Counted from the first letter of the stretch, positions 1 through 8,372 are shown. The stretch is 18,462 bases of DNA from an uncultured Eggerthellaceae bacterium (GCA_910589135.1 CAJUSL010000025.1:1-18462), one strand, 5' to 3'. The notes: generated from the letters alone by a model not told the origin. Translations and numbers: made by a program.

Positions 1-584
<584 letters not shown>

Positions 585-594
585 CCGCTGCTTC

Positions 595-603
595 AGAAGG
601 AGG
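595..603 (+). promoter_or_regulatory. Strong ribosome binding site of rpoA
   Basis: The run AGAAGGAGG lies 10 bases before the ATG at 614. It fixes the rpoA start at 614, even though the same frame stays open back to base 47 through the rpsD gene. Confidence 0.8.
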
Positions 604-613
604 CTCACATCAC

Positions 614-1557
614 ATGACAGAGTTCATGAGGCCTACTATCACGACCGAAGAGGTCAGCAACACCGTTGCTCGTTACATAGTAGAACCACTGGAGCGCGGT
701 TATGGCTCTACGCTGGGCAATTCCTTGCGCCGCGTTCTGCTCTCGTCGCTCGATGGCGCGAAAGCAACTGCCATCCAGATCGAAGGCGTGCAGCATGAGT
801 TCACCACCGCGGAAGGCATCATCGAGGACATCACGGACATCGTCCTGAACGTGAAGGGACTGGTCTTCTCGCCGCTTTCCGACAACGTGGAGCGTGCCAC
901 CGCGCACGTCTCCGCCGAGGGCCCCTGCATCGTCAAGGGCTCCGATTTGGAGGTTCCCACCGAGTTCACGCTGGTGAACCCCGACCACGTCATCGCCACC
1001 GTCGCCGACGGCGGCACGCTGGACATGACGATCCGCATCGGCATCGGACGCGGCTACGTGTCCGCCGACAACAACAAGCGCCCCGAGGACCCGATCGGCG
1101 TCATCCCGGTCGACTCGCTCTTCTCGCCGGTGCGCCGCTGCACGATGAACGTGGAGGACACGCGCGTCGGCCAGCGCACCGACTACGACCGCCTGGTCCT
1201 CGAGGTCGAGACCGACGGCTCGGTCGCACCGACCGAGGCCGTGTGCCGCGGCGCCAACATCGTCAACCAGTACATGGGCGCCTTCCTCTCCCTCGCCAAC
1301 GACGAGGAGGAGACCGAGATCGAAGAGGTTTCCATCTTCGCTCCCGAGAACACCGAGACGAACGCCGAGCTCGACAAGCAGATCGAGGACCTGGACCTGT
1401 CCGTCCGTTCCTACAACTGCCTGAAGGCATCCACTCGGTCCGCCAGCTCGTCGAGTTCTCCGAGAACGACCTGCTGAACATCCGCAACTTCGGCGCTAAA
1501 TCCATCGAGGAAGTCAAGGACAAGCTGATTTCCATGGATTTGAATTTGAAGCTTTAG
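614..1557 (+). CDS. rpoA: RNA polymerase subunit alpha, reading frame broken in the C-terminal domain
   Basis: Alpha dimerises to scaffold beta and beta'. Its C-terminal domain contacts UP elements and activators. The ATG at 614 follows a strong ribosome binding site. The N-terminal domain is intact (ERGYGSTLGNSLRRVLLSS, then the EFT, VNPDHVIA and NKRPEDPIGVIPVDSLFSPV regions, to about residue 230). The C-terminal domain begins normally with DLDLSVRSYNCLK (to residue 271, base 1426). The frame then goes wrong and stops at TGA 1475-1477, giving 287 residues. The rest of the domain (EGIHSVRQLVEFSEND, LLNIRNFGAKSIEEVKDKL, ending at TAG 1555-1557) is encoded one frame back from about base 1423. 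Against the family pattern LKREGI or LKAEAI, about 7 bases are missing. Sequencing or assembly error, a real mutation and recoding are all possible. Coordinates span both parts. Confidence 0.9.
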
Positions 1558-1569
1558 GAGATAGCAACC

Positions 1570-2289
1570 ATGAGACACAAGTACAAAGGTCGCAAGCTCG
1601 GGTCGAGCTTCGCCCACACGAAGGCCATGAAGGTCAGCCTCGTGCAGGCGCTCTTCCTGAACGACCGCATCAAGACGACGGAGGCCCGCGCGAAGGAGAT
1701 CCGCGGCGACGTCGACCGCATCATCACCTGGGCGAAGAAGGGCGACCTGCACTCCCGCCGTCTCGCCATCGCCGCGCTCGGCAACGATTCCGACCTGGTG
1801 CGCGAGATTTTCGAGAAGGTCAGCCAGGGCATGTTCGAGGGCCGCTCGGGCGGCTACACCCGCATCATGAAGCTCGGCCCGCGCAAGGGCGACGGCGCCC
1901 CCATGGTCATCATGGAGCTCGTCAACGAGACCTGCGTGCCTAAGGCGGAGAAGAAGGCCGCCAAGGGCAAGGCCACGCCTGCCAAGAAGAAGGCCGCTCC
2001 CAAGAAGAAGGCCGACGCCGAGGCAGGCGAGAAGGAGACCGTGGTCGAGGAGATCAAGGAATCCATCGAGGCCGCCGAGGAGAATTTCGCCGAGAACGTC
2101 CGCGAGGAGGGCGAGCAGCAGCTGGCCGAGGAGAAGGCCGAAGCCGCCGCCGAGGACGCCAAGGCCGACGAGAAGGTCGCCGACGAGCAGAAGGAGGAAG
2201 CCAAGGAGGAGGCCGAGAAGGCCGAAGCCGAGGCTGCCGAGGAAGCTGCCGTGGACACCGCCGAGAAGGTCGAGAAGTCCGAGGAGTAG
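1570..2289 (+). CDS. rplQ: 50S ribosomal protein L17 with long charged C-terminal tail
   Basis: L17 is a large-subunit protein near the exit-tunnel side of the ribosome. The ATG at 1570 follows AGGAG (1556-1560), which overlaps the rpoA stop codon, so the two are probably translated together. Residues 1-117 form a normal L17: MRHKYKGRKLG at the start, then RIKTTEARAKEIR, the middle helices, and the C-terminal GYTRIMKLGPRKGD and APMVIMELV. Most bacterial L17 proteins end near 115-130 residues, but this one is 239. The added part is first lysine- and alanine-rich (PAKKKAAPKKK near residue 137), then strongly acidic with Glu, Ala and Lys only, probably helical or disordered. Actinobacterial L17 proteins often have shorter tails of this kind. 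The tail has no catalytic motif and its role is unknown. Confidence 0.96.
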   Translation: MRHKYKGRKLGSSFAHTKAMKVSLVQALFLNDRIKTTEARAKEIRGDVDRIITWAKKGDLHSRRLAIAALGNDSDLVREIFEKVSQGMFEGRSGGYTRIMKLGPRKGDGAPMVIMELVNETCVPKAEKKAAKGKATPAKKKAAPKKKADAEAGEKETVVEEIKESIEAAEENFAENVREEGEQQLAEEKAEAAAEDAKADEKVADEQKEEAKEEAEKAEAEAAEEAAVDTAEKVEKSEE

Positions 2290-2318
2290 CAAGGCTGCGT
2301 CCTCGGCTCCAGTCCTCC

Positions 2319-3089
2319 ATGGGCCGCTCGGTTTCCGAGTTCCTTGAAGAACAGGGCAGCGCGTACCGCATTGATGCGCGCTGCAAGATACTAATGCTCG
2401 CCGCGTACTCGGTGGGCATTTTTTTCGTCGACGCCTGGGCGGGGATGGCCGCCTATGCGCTCTTCTTCGCCGCCGCCTGCGCGGGGCTTCGCGCCCCGGT
2501 GCGCAAGGTGGCCGCCCTCGGCGTCCCCGTGTACGTCATTTGCGCGGTCACGGTCGCCTTCAACGCGTTCGTCCCCGGGGCGTCGGGCCTCGATCTCTCG
2601 CAGCCGGGCTTTGAGCGGGGCTGCTTCTTCGCCGCACGCATCCTGCTTCTGACGTGGCTCAGCCTCGCCGTCTGCCTCACCGTTGAGGCGACGGAGCTCA
2701 CGCATGCGTTCTCGTCCATGCTGCGCCCGCTTTCCGCGCTGCGCGCGCCGGTGGACGACATCGCCATGGTGTTCTCCATCGCGCTGCGCTTCATCCCGCA
2801 GATGGCCGAGGAGTACATCCGGATACGCGATGCGCAGTGGTGCCGCTGCGCCGAGTTCGACGAAGGGCCCGTCGCGGCACGCGTCAGGGCGCATTGCGCC
2901 ATCATGGTCCCTCTTCTCGTCGGGCTGTTCCGGCGCGCCGACCGCCTTGCCTCCTCCATGGACGCGCGGTGCTACGGCATGCGCGGACGCATGCGCACCG
3001 ACATCCGCGCACGGCGCATGGACGCCGCCTCGGCGGCCGCCTGCGCGGTCGCGGCCGCCCTCTGTGTCGCCGTCTCCGTTCTGCTATGA
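2319..3089 (+). CDS. ecfT: Energy-coupling factor transporter transmembrane protein EcfT
   Basis: EcfT is the membrane scaffold of ECF vitamin/metal importers and couples two ATPases (EcfA/EcfA') to substrate-binding S components. The 256-residue protein has the CbiQ/EcfT layout. An N-terminal segment ends in YRIDARCKILML, and several membrane helices follow (about 25-75, 80-125 and a last one at 235-256). The cytoplasmic region carries the two coupling motifs: IRDAQWCRCAEF takes the place of the first Ala-Arg-Gly-type motif and SSMDARCYGMRG of the second. Both motifs are diverged, with Cys where Gly is usual. No ribosome binding site is visible before ATG 2319. The gene lies 29 bp after rplQ and may depend on coupling. 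No ecfA genes lie next to it, although many bacteria have ecfA-ecfA-ecfT after rplQ. Its substrate cannot be told from this window. Confidence 0.85.
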   Translation: MGRSVSEFLEEQGSAYRIDARCKILMLAAYSVGIFFVDAWAGMAAYALFFAAACAGLRAPVRKVAALGVPVYVICAVTVAFNAFVPGASGLDLSQPGFERGCFFAARILLLTWLSLAVCLTVEATELTHAFSSMLRPLSALRAPVDDIAMVFSIALRFIPQMAEEYIRIRDAQWCRCAEFDEGPVAARVRAHCAIMVPLLVGLFRRADRLASSMDARCYGMRGRMRTDIRARRMDAASAAACAVAAALCVAVSVLL

Positions 3090-3090
3090 T
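3082..3090 (+). promoter_or_regulatory. Possible extended -10 promoter of eno
   Basis: TGC followed by TATGAT at 3085-3090 fits an extended -10 element (TGnTATAAT). It overlaps the ecfT stop codon and sits 44 bases before the eno ATG. No good -35 hexamer is visible, as is common for extended -10 promoters. This would let the glycolytic gene be transcribed apart from the ribosomal operon. Confidence 0.45.
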
Positions 3091-3122
3091 TGGGGTGCTT
3101 CGACAGCTCAACCCACCTTATT

Positions 3123-3128
3123 AGGAGG
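3123..3128 (+). promoter_or_regulatory. Ribosome binding site deciding the eno start
   Basis: AGGAGG lies 6 bases before ATG 3135. It selects the MAIIIDVYGREILDSRG start over the upstream in-frame ATG-less extension that runs back to about 3090. Confidence 0.75.
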
Positions 3129-3134
3129 CACCAG

Positions 3135-4427
3135 ATGGCGATTATCATCGACGTGTACGGCCGCGAGATCCTCGACTCGCGCGGCAACCCAACGGTAGAG
3201 GTCGACGTCACGCTCAGCGACGGCTCGCAGGGCAGGGCGGCGGTTCCGTCAGGTGCATCCACCGGCGCGTTCGAAGCCGTGGAGCTTCGCGACAACGACG
3301 CCAAGCGCTACATGGGCAAAGGCGTTCGCGACGCCGTCGAGCACGTCAACACCGAGCTCGCCGACGCGCTCATCGGGCTCGACGCCACGCAGCAGCGCGA
3401 CATCGACGAGTGCATGCTCGACGTCGACGGCACCGACAACAAGGGCGCCCTGGGCGCGAACGCCATCCTGGGCGCGTCGCTGGCCATCGCGCACGCGGCC
3501 GCCGAGTCCAGCAAGCTTCCGCTGTACCGCTACGTCGGCGGCGCCAACGCGCACCTGCTTCCCACGCCCATGATGAACATCCTCAACGGCGGCGTGCATG
3601 CCGACAACAACGTGGACTTCCAGGAGTTCATGATCATGCCCGTGGGCGCCGAGAGCTTCGCCGAGGGCCTTCGCTGGTGCGCCGAGATCTACCACACGCT
3701 CAAGAAGGTGCTGCACGACGCGGGCCTCGGCGGCGGCGTCGGCGACGAGGGCGGCTTCGCCCCCAACCTCAAGACCAACGAGGAGCCCCTGAAGTACATC
3801 ATGGAGGCCTGCGAGAAGGCCGGATACGCGCCTGGCGACGACATCATGTTCGCCATGGACCCCGCCTCCACCGAGTTCTACGACGAGAAGGCCGGCAAGT
3901 ACGTGCTCGCCGGCGAGGGCCGCGAGCTCACCAGCGAGGAGATGGTGGACTACTGGGCCGAGCTCGTCGAGAAGTACCCCATCGTCTCCATCGAGGACGG
4001 CATGGCCGAGGAGGACTGGGACGGCTGGAAGCTGCTCACCGAGTGCATCGGCGACGAGGTGCAGCTGGTCGGCGACGACCTGTTCGTCACCAATTCCAAG
4101 CGCCTGGCCAAGGGCATCGAAATGGGCTGCGCCAACGCCATCCTCATCAAGGTGAACCAGATCGGCTCGCTCACCGAGACGCTGGAGGCCATCGAGCTGG
4201 CCAAGACGCACGGGTATGCCTGCGTCATGAGCCACCGCTCGGGCGAGACCGAGGACAGCACCATCGCCGACCTTGCCGTCGCCTGCAACTGCGGGCAGAT
4301 CAAGACGGGCGCACCTGCGCGCTCCGACCGCGTCGCCAAGTACAACCAGCTCATCCGCATCGAGGAGGAGCTCGACAGCCAGGCGGTCTACGCCGGGCGC
4401 GACGCGTTCTACAACATCAACCGCTAA
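3135..4427 (+). CDS. eno: Enolase (phosphopyruvate hydratase)
   Basis: Enolase converts 2-phosphoglycerate to phosphoenolpyruvate in glycolysis, in the cytosol with Mg2+. The protein is 430 residues, the normal length. The family's key regions are all present: the ILDSRGNPTVEVDV start, the SGASTGAFEAVELRD loop, VGDEGGFAPNL with the acid Glu205, SIEDGMAEEDWDGW with metal ligands, LIKVNQIGSLTET with the catalytic Lys339, and SHRSGETED near the C-terminus. It has its own ribosome binding site, an apparent promoter in the end of ecfT and a strong hairpin after the stop. It is therefore probably a single-gene unit placed between ecfT and the molybdenum-cofactor genes. Codon usage is strongly GC-biased, as expected for a highly expressed gene here. 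Confidence 0.98.
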   Translation: MAIIIDVYGREILDSRGNPTVEVDVTLSDGSQGRAAVPSGASTGAFEAVELRDNDAKRYMGKGVRDAVEHVNTELADALIGLDATQQRDIDECMLDVDGTDNKGALGANAILGASLAIAHAAAESSKLPLYRYVGGANAHLLPTPMMNILNGGVHADNNVDFQEFMIMPVGAESFAEGLRWCAEIYHTLKKVLHDAGLGGGVGDEGGFAPNLKTNEEPLKYIMEACEKAGYAPGDDIMFAMDPASTEFYDEKAGKYVLAGEGRELTSEEMVDYWAELVEKYPIVSIEDGMAEEDWDGWKLLTECIGDEVQLVGDDLFVTNSKRLAKGIEMGCANAILIKVNQIGSLTETLEAIELAKTHGYACVMSHRSGETEDSTIADLAVACNCGQIKTGAPARSDRVAKYNQLIRIEEELDSQAVYAGRDAFYNINR

Positions 4428-4430
4428 CTC

Positions 4431-4459
4431 AGGAAAGGGCCGTGGCGCGGCCCTTTCCT
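4431..4459 (+). terminator. Hairpin terminator after eno
   Basis: A perfect 12-bp stem (AGGAAAGGGCCG at 4431-4442 with CGGCCCTTTCCT at 4448-4459) closes a 5-base loop, starting 4 bases after the eno stop. No T-run follows, so termination may be partial or factor-aided. moeA starts only 29 bases later, so some read-through into moeA is plausible. A small 5-bp inverted repeat (CTGAT/ATCAG, 4466-4476) lies in between. Confidence 0.6.
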
Positions 4460-4488
4460 GTATGTCTGATTATCAGAAACGAGGATAA

Positions 4489-5754
4489 ATGACTGCTCAG
4501 GACATGCTCTCCCTGGAAGACGCCCGCTCCCTCGTGACGGGAAGGATGCGGCCGATGCCGGTCGAGCGCGCGGGCGTGCTCGAAGCCGTCGGCCGCGTCT
4601 GCGCGCGCGAGGTGAGAAGCGACATGGACGTGTCGCCCTTCGCGCATTCGGCCATGGACGGCTTCGCGCTGCGCGCCGGCGAGGTCGCGGGCGCCTCCGA
4701 GGATGCGCCCGTCACGCTGAAGGTCGCGGGCGCCATCGGCGCGGGCGACGTGTTCGACGGCGCCATCGGCGCGGGCGAGTGCGTGCGCATCATGACGGGC
4801 GCCTGCCTGCCGTCGGACGCCGACTCCGTCGTCAAGTACGAAGTGGTCGACTACCTCGGCGGCGACGGCGGCCCCGGGTCGCAGGTGGCGTTCGCCGCGC
4901 CGACGAAGGTTGGCAGCAACGTGCGTCCCGCCGGCGAGGAGGCCAAGGCCGGCGAGGTGGTCGTGCGTCCCGGCGAGGTGATTTCCTGCGCAGGCGTGGG
5001 ATATCTTGCCAGCTGCGGAGCGCTCGAGATCGACGTCCACGCCCGTCCGCGCGTCGCGGTGATGGCCACGGGCAGCGAGCTCGTGCCGCCCAGCGAAGTG
5101 CCTGGCCCGGGGCATATCCGCGAATCGAACGCCTACGCGATCGCGGCCTGCATCAAGGCCGCCGGCGCCGAGCCGGCCATGCTGCCCATCGTGAGGGACG
5201 ACTACGACGCGCTCGCGCAGGCGGTCGTTTCGGCCGCCAAGGAGTACGACTTCGTCATCACCACGGGCGGCGCCGCCAACGGCGACTTCGACTTCATCAA
5301 GAAGGTCGTCGAGAACGAGGGCGAGCTGCTGATGACGCTGGTGAACATGCGCCCCGGCAAGGCGCAGACGTTCGGCATCGTCGGCGGCACGCCGGTGTTC
5401 GGCCTGCCGGGCAACCCAGCCGCCGCCTACTGCGGCTTCGAGATGATCGTCCGCCCGGCCCTGCGCAGGATGCAGGGCTTCGCGCACTTGCAGCACCCTT
5501 CCGTCAAGGCGCGTCTGACCTGCGACATGAAGAAGCGCGACCCTCGCCGCATCCTTTTGCGCTCCACGCTCACGAAGGCCGCGAACGGGGAGGACTTCGA
5601 GGTGACGCCGGCGAAGAACCAGAGCTCGGGCCTGTTCGGCGTCATCCAGCGCAGCAACTGCATGGCGGTGCTGCCCGAAGGGCTCGAATCGAAGCAGGCG
5701 GGCGACGAGGTGGAGTGCATCCTGCTCGACGTCCCCGAGGAAATCGAGCTGTAG
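4489..5754 (+). CDS. moeA: Molybdopterin molybdotransferase MoeA
   Basis: MoeA inserts molybdate into adenylylated molybdopterin, the last common step of molybdenum-cofactor synthesis in the cytosol. The 421-residue protein has the usual MoeA order. The N-terminal part carries PFAHSAMDGFALRAGE. RIMTGACLPSDADSVV follows in the next domain. The central MogA-like domain has ATGSELV, the glycine-rich TTGGAANGDFDF and MRPGKAQTFGIV, then GLPGNPAAAYCGFE. A C-terminal beta domain ends the protein. The ATG at 4489 follows GAGG (4481-4484). It is directly followed, 28 bp downstream, by the Mog/MoaB gene, its partner in cofactor adenylylation. This pairing supports use of molybdoenzymes by the host, though none is encoded here. 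Confidence 0.95.
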   Translation: MTAQDMLSLEDARSLVTGRMRPMPVERAGVLEAVGRVCAREVRSDMDVSPFAHSAMDGFALRAGEVAGASEDAPVTLKVAGAIGAGDVFDGAIGAGECVRIMTGACLPSDADSVVKYEVVDYLGGDGGPGSQVAFAAPTKVGSNVRPAGEEAKAGEVVVRPGEVISCAGVGYLASCGALEIDVHARPRVAVMATGSELVPPSEVPGPGHIRESNAYAIAACIKAAGAEPAMLPIVRDDYDALAQAVVSAAKEYDFVITTGGAANGDFDFIKKVVENEGELLMTLVNMRPGKAQTFGIVGGTPVFGLPGNPAAAYCGFEMIVRPALRRMQGFAHLQHPSVKARLTCDMKKRDPRRILLRSTLTKAANGEDFEVTPAKNQSSGLFGVIQRSNCMAVLPEGLESKQAGDEVECILLDVPEEIEL

Positions 5755-5782
5755 GGCCGCGCCTGAGCGAAAGGATACCAAC

Positions 5783-6271
5783 ATGGCCGACGCCGAAAAC
5801 CTGTCTTTTGCCATCGTCACCTGCTCGGACACGCGCAGCCTCGCGCAGGACGCGGCGGGCGCCTTCCTCGAGGAGGCCATCGCCGAGCGCGGCTGGGAGT
5901 GTTGCGACCACGCCGTCGTCAAGGACGAGCGCGACCAGATCGCGCGCGCCATCGTGCGCGCAGCCGACGAGCTTGCCTGCGACGTGGTGCTGACCTGCGG
6001 GGGCACGGGGCTCTCGCCGCGCGACGTCACCCCCGAGGCGACGCGCGACGCGTGCGAGCGCGAGGTCCCCGGCATCGCGGAGGGCATGCGCGTGCATTCG
6101 CTCAAGTACACCCCGCGCGCCATGCTGTCGCGGGCGCTGTGCATGCAGCGCGGAGGCACGCTGGTGGTGAATTTGCCGGGCTCCACGAAGGCGGCTGCCG
6201 AGAACTGGGAGGCCGTCGCCTGCGTGCTGCCGCATGCGGTATCGATGATGGCGGCAGGCGGCCACGAATAG
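5783..6271 (+). CDS. mog: Molybdopterin adenylyltransferase (MogA/MoaB family)
   Basis: Enzymes of this family attach AMP to molybdopterin before MoeA adds the metal. The 162-residue protein has the single MoCF-binding domain. It opens with FAIVTCSDTRSLAQDAAG, contains VVLTCGGTGLSPRDVTPEAT with the acidic metal/ligand residues, then MLSRALCMQRGGTLVVNLPGS near the C-terminus. ATG 5783 follows AAGGA (5771-5775) at good spacing. It sits 28 bp after moeA, most likely in one operon. MogA and MoaB names are used interchangeably for this family in Gram-positive bacteria, so the symbol is a choice and not a proof of orthology to either E. coli gene. Confidence 0.93.
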   Translation: MADAENLSFAIVTCSDTRSLAQDAAGAFLEEAIAERGWECCDHAVVKDERDQIARAIVRAADELACDVVLTCGGTGLSPRDVTPEATRDACEREVPGIAEGMRVHSLKYTPRAMLSRALCMQRGGTLVVNLPGSTKAAAENWEAVACVLPHAVSMMAAGGHE

Positions 6272-6280
6272 TAATATAGT
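6272..6280 (+). promoter_or_regulatory. Possible -10 region upstream of alr
   Basis: The AT-rich run TAATATAGT contains a -10-like TATAGT at 6275-6280, about 35 bases before the alr start and directly after the mog stop. No matching -35 is visible, so alr may have its own promoter or share the mog transcript. Confidence 0.3.
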
Positions 6281-6315
6281 CCGCGTACGAAAACGCAACG
6301 CAAGAGGACTTCAGA

Positions 6316-7806
6316 ATGGAAGATCTGCCCAACGGGTTTCTGAACTATCCCAAGAAGCGCCCAGGGTTCGAATCGGCCGGCGACGAGATTCGCCGGCATA
6401 TGAGCGACGCCGAGTTCGGCAAGGTTCAGACGGACTACCTCGAATCGCAGAAGCGAGCCCTGCGCGACGGATGGCGCGTGCCCGACGAAAGCGCGTCCGA
6501 GCCGGGCGAGTTGCACCTGTTCTCCGAGCGGCGCGACGCCGTGAAGTGGGGCGTCGACAGGAAGTACCGGGCGCAGGACGTCCGCAGCTACATGCGCATA
6601 CCCAGCGCCGGGGCCGCTTCGTCGGGCCCGGTGTTCGACTTCGACGAGCTCGACCGCATCGCGGAGACCGACCGCCGCTGGTCGTGGCTTGAGATCAACC
6701 TGGGGGCCATCCAGAACAACATCATGGCCATCAAGGCCACGCTTGACCCTGCCACGCTGTTCATGGCCGTGGTCAAGGCCGACGGGTACGGGCATGGCGC
6801 GGTGCCTTGCGCGAAGACCGCGCTCAACTCGGGGGCCGACTACCTCGGCGTCGCCACCGTCGACGAGGCGATGGAGATCCGCCAGGGCGGCATCGAGGCG
6901 CCCATCCTCATCCTGTCCGAGCCGCCGCTCGCGTCCATCCCGCTGCTGCTCGGCTACAACATCATGCCGTCGGTGGCGACGGTTGAGTTCGCCGTGAAGT
7001 ACGCGGAGGCGGCCGATTCCATCGGGGCGAAGGCGCCCTACCACCTGAAGGTCAACACGGGGATGAACCGCGTGGGCGTGCGCCACGAGGCCGTCGTCGA
7101 CTTCCTTCAGACGATATCGTTCCACCGGGCGCTGCAGCTGGTCGGCACCTTCACCCACTTCGCCACCGCCGACGTGCAGGACACGATGGACTTCAACCTG
7201 CAGAAGGCGCGCTTCGAGGACGCGCTCGCCGACATGCGCGCGGCCGCCTTCGACCCTGGCATCGTGCATGCCGCGAACTCGGCGGCCACCATACGCCACA
7301 AGGACGTGCACTACGACATGGTGCGCCCGGGAATCGCCATGTACGGCTATTTCCCGTGCCCCGAGACGTACGGCGCGCTGAACCTTCTGCCGGCCATGAG
7401 CGTGAAGGCCCGCATCACGCAGGTCAACCAGGTCCCCGTGGGCGAGGGCGTCAGCTACGGGCTCGTGCACCGCAGCAACGGCTTCGCGAAGACCTGCACC
7501 GTGCCCATCGGCTACGGCGACGGCCTCAACCGGGCGCTTTCGGGCCGCATCGACTTCATCATGGACGGCCGCACCTATCCCCAGGTGGGCACCATCTGCA
7601 TGGACCAGTGCATGTTCGAGGTGGACATCCGCACGCGCAGCGGCATCGGGCGCATCGAGCCGCAGGTCGGCGACGAGGTCATCGTCGTGGGCGAGCAGGG
7701 CAATGCCTTCGTCACCATCGACCAGATGGCCGACATGCTCGGCACGCTGTCGTACGAGGTGATGATCGCCTTCGGCAACTCGAGAATGCCCAAGATGTAT
7801 GTCTGA
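6316..7806 (+). CDS. alr: Alanine racemase with unusual N-terminal extension
   Basis: Alr is a PLP enzyme that makes D-alanine for peptidoglycan. Residues from about 119 to 496 form a complete racemase. WSWLEINLGAIQNN opens the barrel, VVKADGYGHG carries the PLP lysine (Lys154), and LKVNTGMNRVGV and HAANSAA follow. GEGVSYGLVHR holds the catalytic Tyr381, then VPIGYGDGLNRALSG, TICMDQCMFEVD and the C-terminal beta domain. In typical Alr the PLP lysine is near residue 40, so about 115 residues are added in front. This extension begins MEDLPNGFLNYPKKRPG, is rich in charged residues, and has no motif or signal peptide that I recognise. ATG 6316 follows AAGAGGA (6302-6308), which supports the long form. 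The 3' end overlaps the next gene by 8 bases. Confidence 0.95.
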   Translation: MEDLPNGFLNYPKKRPGFESAGDEIRRHMSDAEFGKVQTDYLESQKRALRDGWRVPDESASEPGELHLFSERRDAVKWGVDRKYRAQDVRSYMRIPSAGAASSGPVFDFDELDRIAETDRRWSWLEINLGAIQNNIMAIKATLDPATLFMAVVKADGYGHGAVPCAKTALNSGADYLGVATVDEAMEIRQGGIEAPILILSEPPLASIPLLLGYNIMPSVATVEFAVKYAEAADSIGAKAPYHLKVNTGMNRVGVRHEAVVDFLQTISFHRALQLVGTFTHFATADVQDTMDFNLQKARFEDALADMRAAAFDPGIVHAANSAATIRHKDVHYDMVRPGIAMYGYFPCPETYGALNLLPAMSVKARITQVNQVPVGEGVSYGLVHRSNGFAKTCTVPIGYGDGLNRALSGRIDFIMDGRTYPQVGTICMDQCMFEVDIRTRSGIGRIEPQVGDEVIVVGEQGNAFVTIDQMADMLGTLSYEVMIAFGNSRMPKMYV

Positions 7807-8371
7807 CGCCACGCGGGAGGAAAAGGCCGCCGCGCTCGAGGCGCTGCGAACGCAGGCGGCGACGTGCCGGAAGTGCGAGCTGTGCGAGGGGCGCACCAAC
7901 GTCGTGTTCGGCGACGGCTCGCCCGATGCGCGCGTGCTCATCGTGGGGGAGGCCCCGGGCAAGAACGAGGATTTGCAGGGACGCCCGTTCGTGGGCGCCG
8001 CAGGCAAGTACCTCGACGAGCTGCTCTCCATCGCAGGGCTCGCGCGCGAGGACGTGTTCATCGCGAACGTGCTGAAGTGCCGCCCTCCCGGTAATCGCAA
8101 CCCCCGGCCGGAAGAGATCAAGGCCTGTGCCGACTACCTGCGCGGGCAGACGCGCGTCGTCTCTCCGGAATACATCGTCACGCTGGGGAACTTCGCCACG
8201 AAGTTCATCCTGCGCACCGAGTGCGGCATCACGCGCCTGCGCGGGCGCCTGCAGCAGGCCGGCAGGTTCAAGGTGTTCCCGGTGTTCCACCCGGCGGCGG
8301 CCATCTACGACCAGGCGAAGCGGCCCGTGCTGGAGGACGACTTCGCCAGGCTCGGCGAGCTTCTTGCTTAG
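7799..8371 (+). CDS. Family-4 uracil-DNA glycosylase (iron-sulfur type)
   Basis: This enzyme removes uracil from DNA after cytosine deamination or misincorporation. The 190-residue protein shows the family-4 pattern: VLIVGEAPGKNEDLQGRPFVG (motif with the catalytic-site residues), and FPVFHPAAAIYD near the C-terminus with the conserved His-Pro. Four cysteines fit the [4Fe-4S] ligands: Cys23 and Cys26 (CRKC), Cys94 in LKCRPPGNRNP, and Cys110 in KACADYL. The start ATG 7799 overlaps the alr stop by 8 bases, which indicates translational coupling. The gene is followed at once by folC. Length is normal for the compact type. Confidence in the family is high; the exact substrate range is unknown. Confidence 0.94.
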   Translation: MSDATREEKAAALEALRTQAATCRKCELCEGRTNVVFGDGSPDARVLIVGEAPGKNEDLQGRPFVGAAGKYLDELLSIAGLAREDVFIANVLKCRPPGNRNPRPEEIKACADYLRGQTRVVSPEYIVTLGNFATKFILRTECGITRLRGRLQQAGRFKVFPVFHPAAAIYDQAKRPVLEDDFARLGELLA

Positions 8372-8372
8372 C

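Noticed and set aside
1423..1430. Programmed ribosomal frameshift at the rpoA break
   Set aside because: No slippery heptamer or clear downstream structure is visible, and the family alignment shows bases lost rather than only a shifted frame. It is kept as a minor alternative in the finding.
1411..2292. Minus-strand Leu/Gly-rich open frame opposite rplQ
   Set aside because: The Leu-rich look comes from reading the Glu/Lys-rich tail codons of rplQ backwards.
4429..8121. Minus-strand open frame of about 1230 codons
   Set aside because: It lies opposite moeA, mog, alr and udg. Long open frames on the opposite strand are expected at this GC content; its composition is His/Arg/Ala-rich with no domain.
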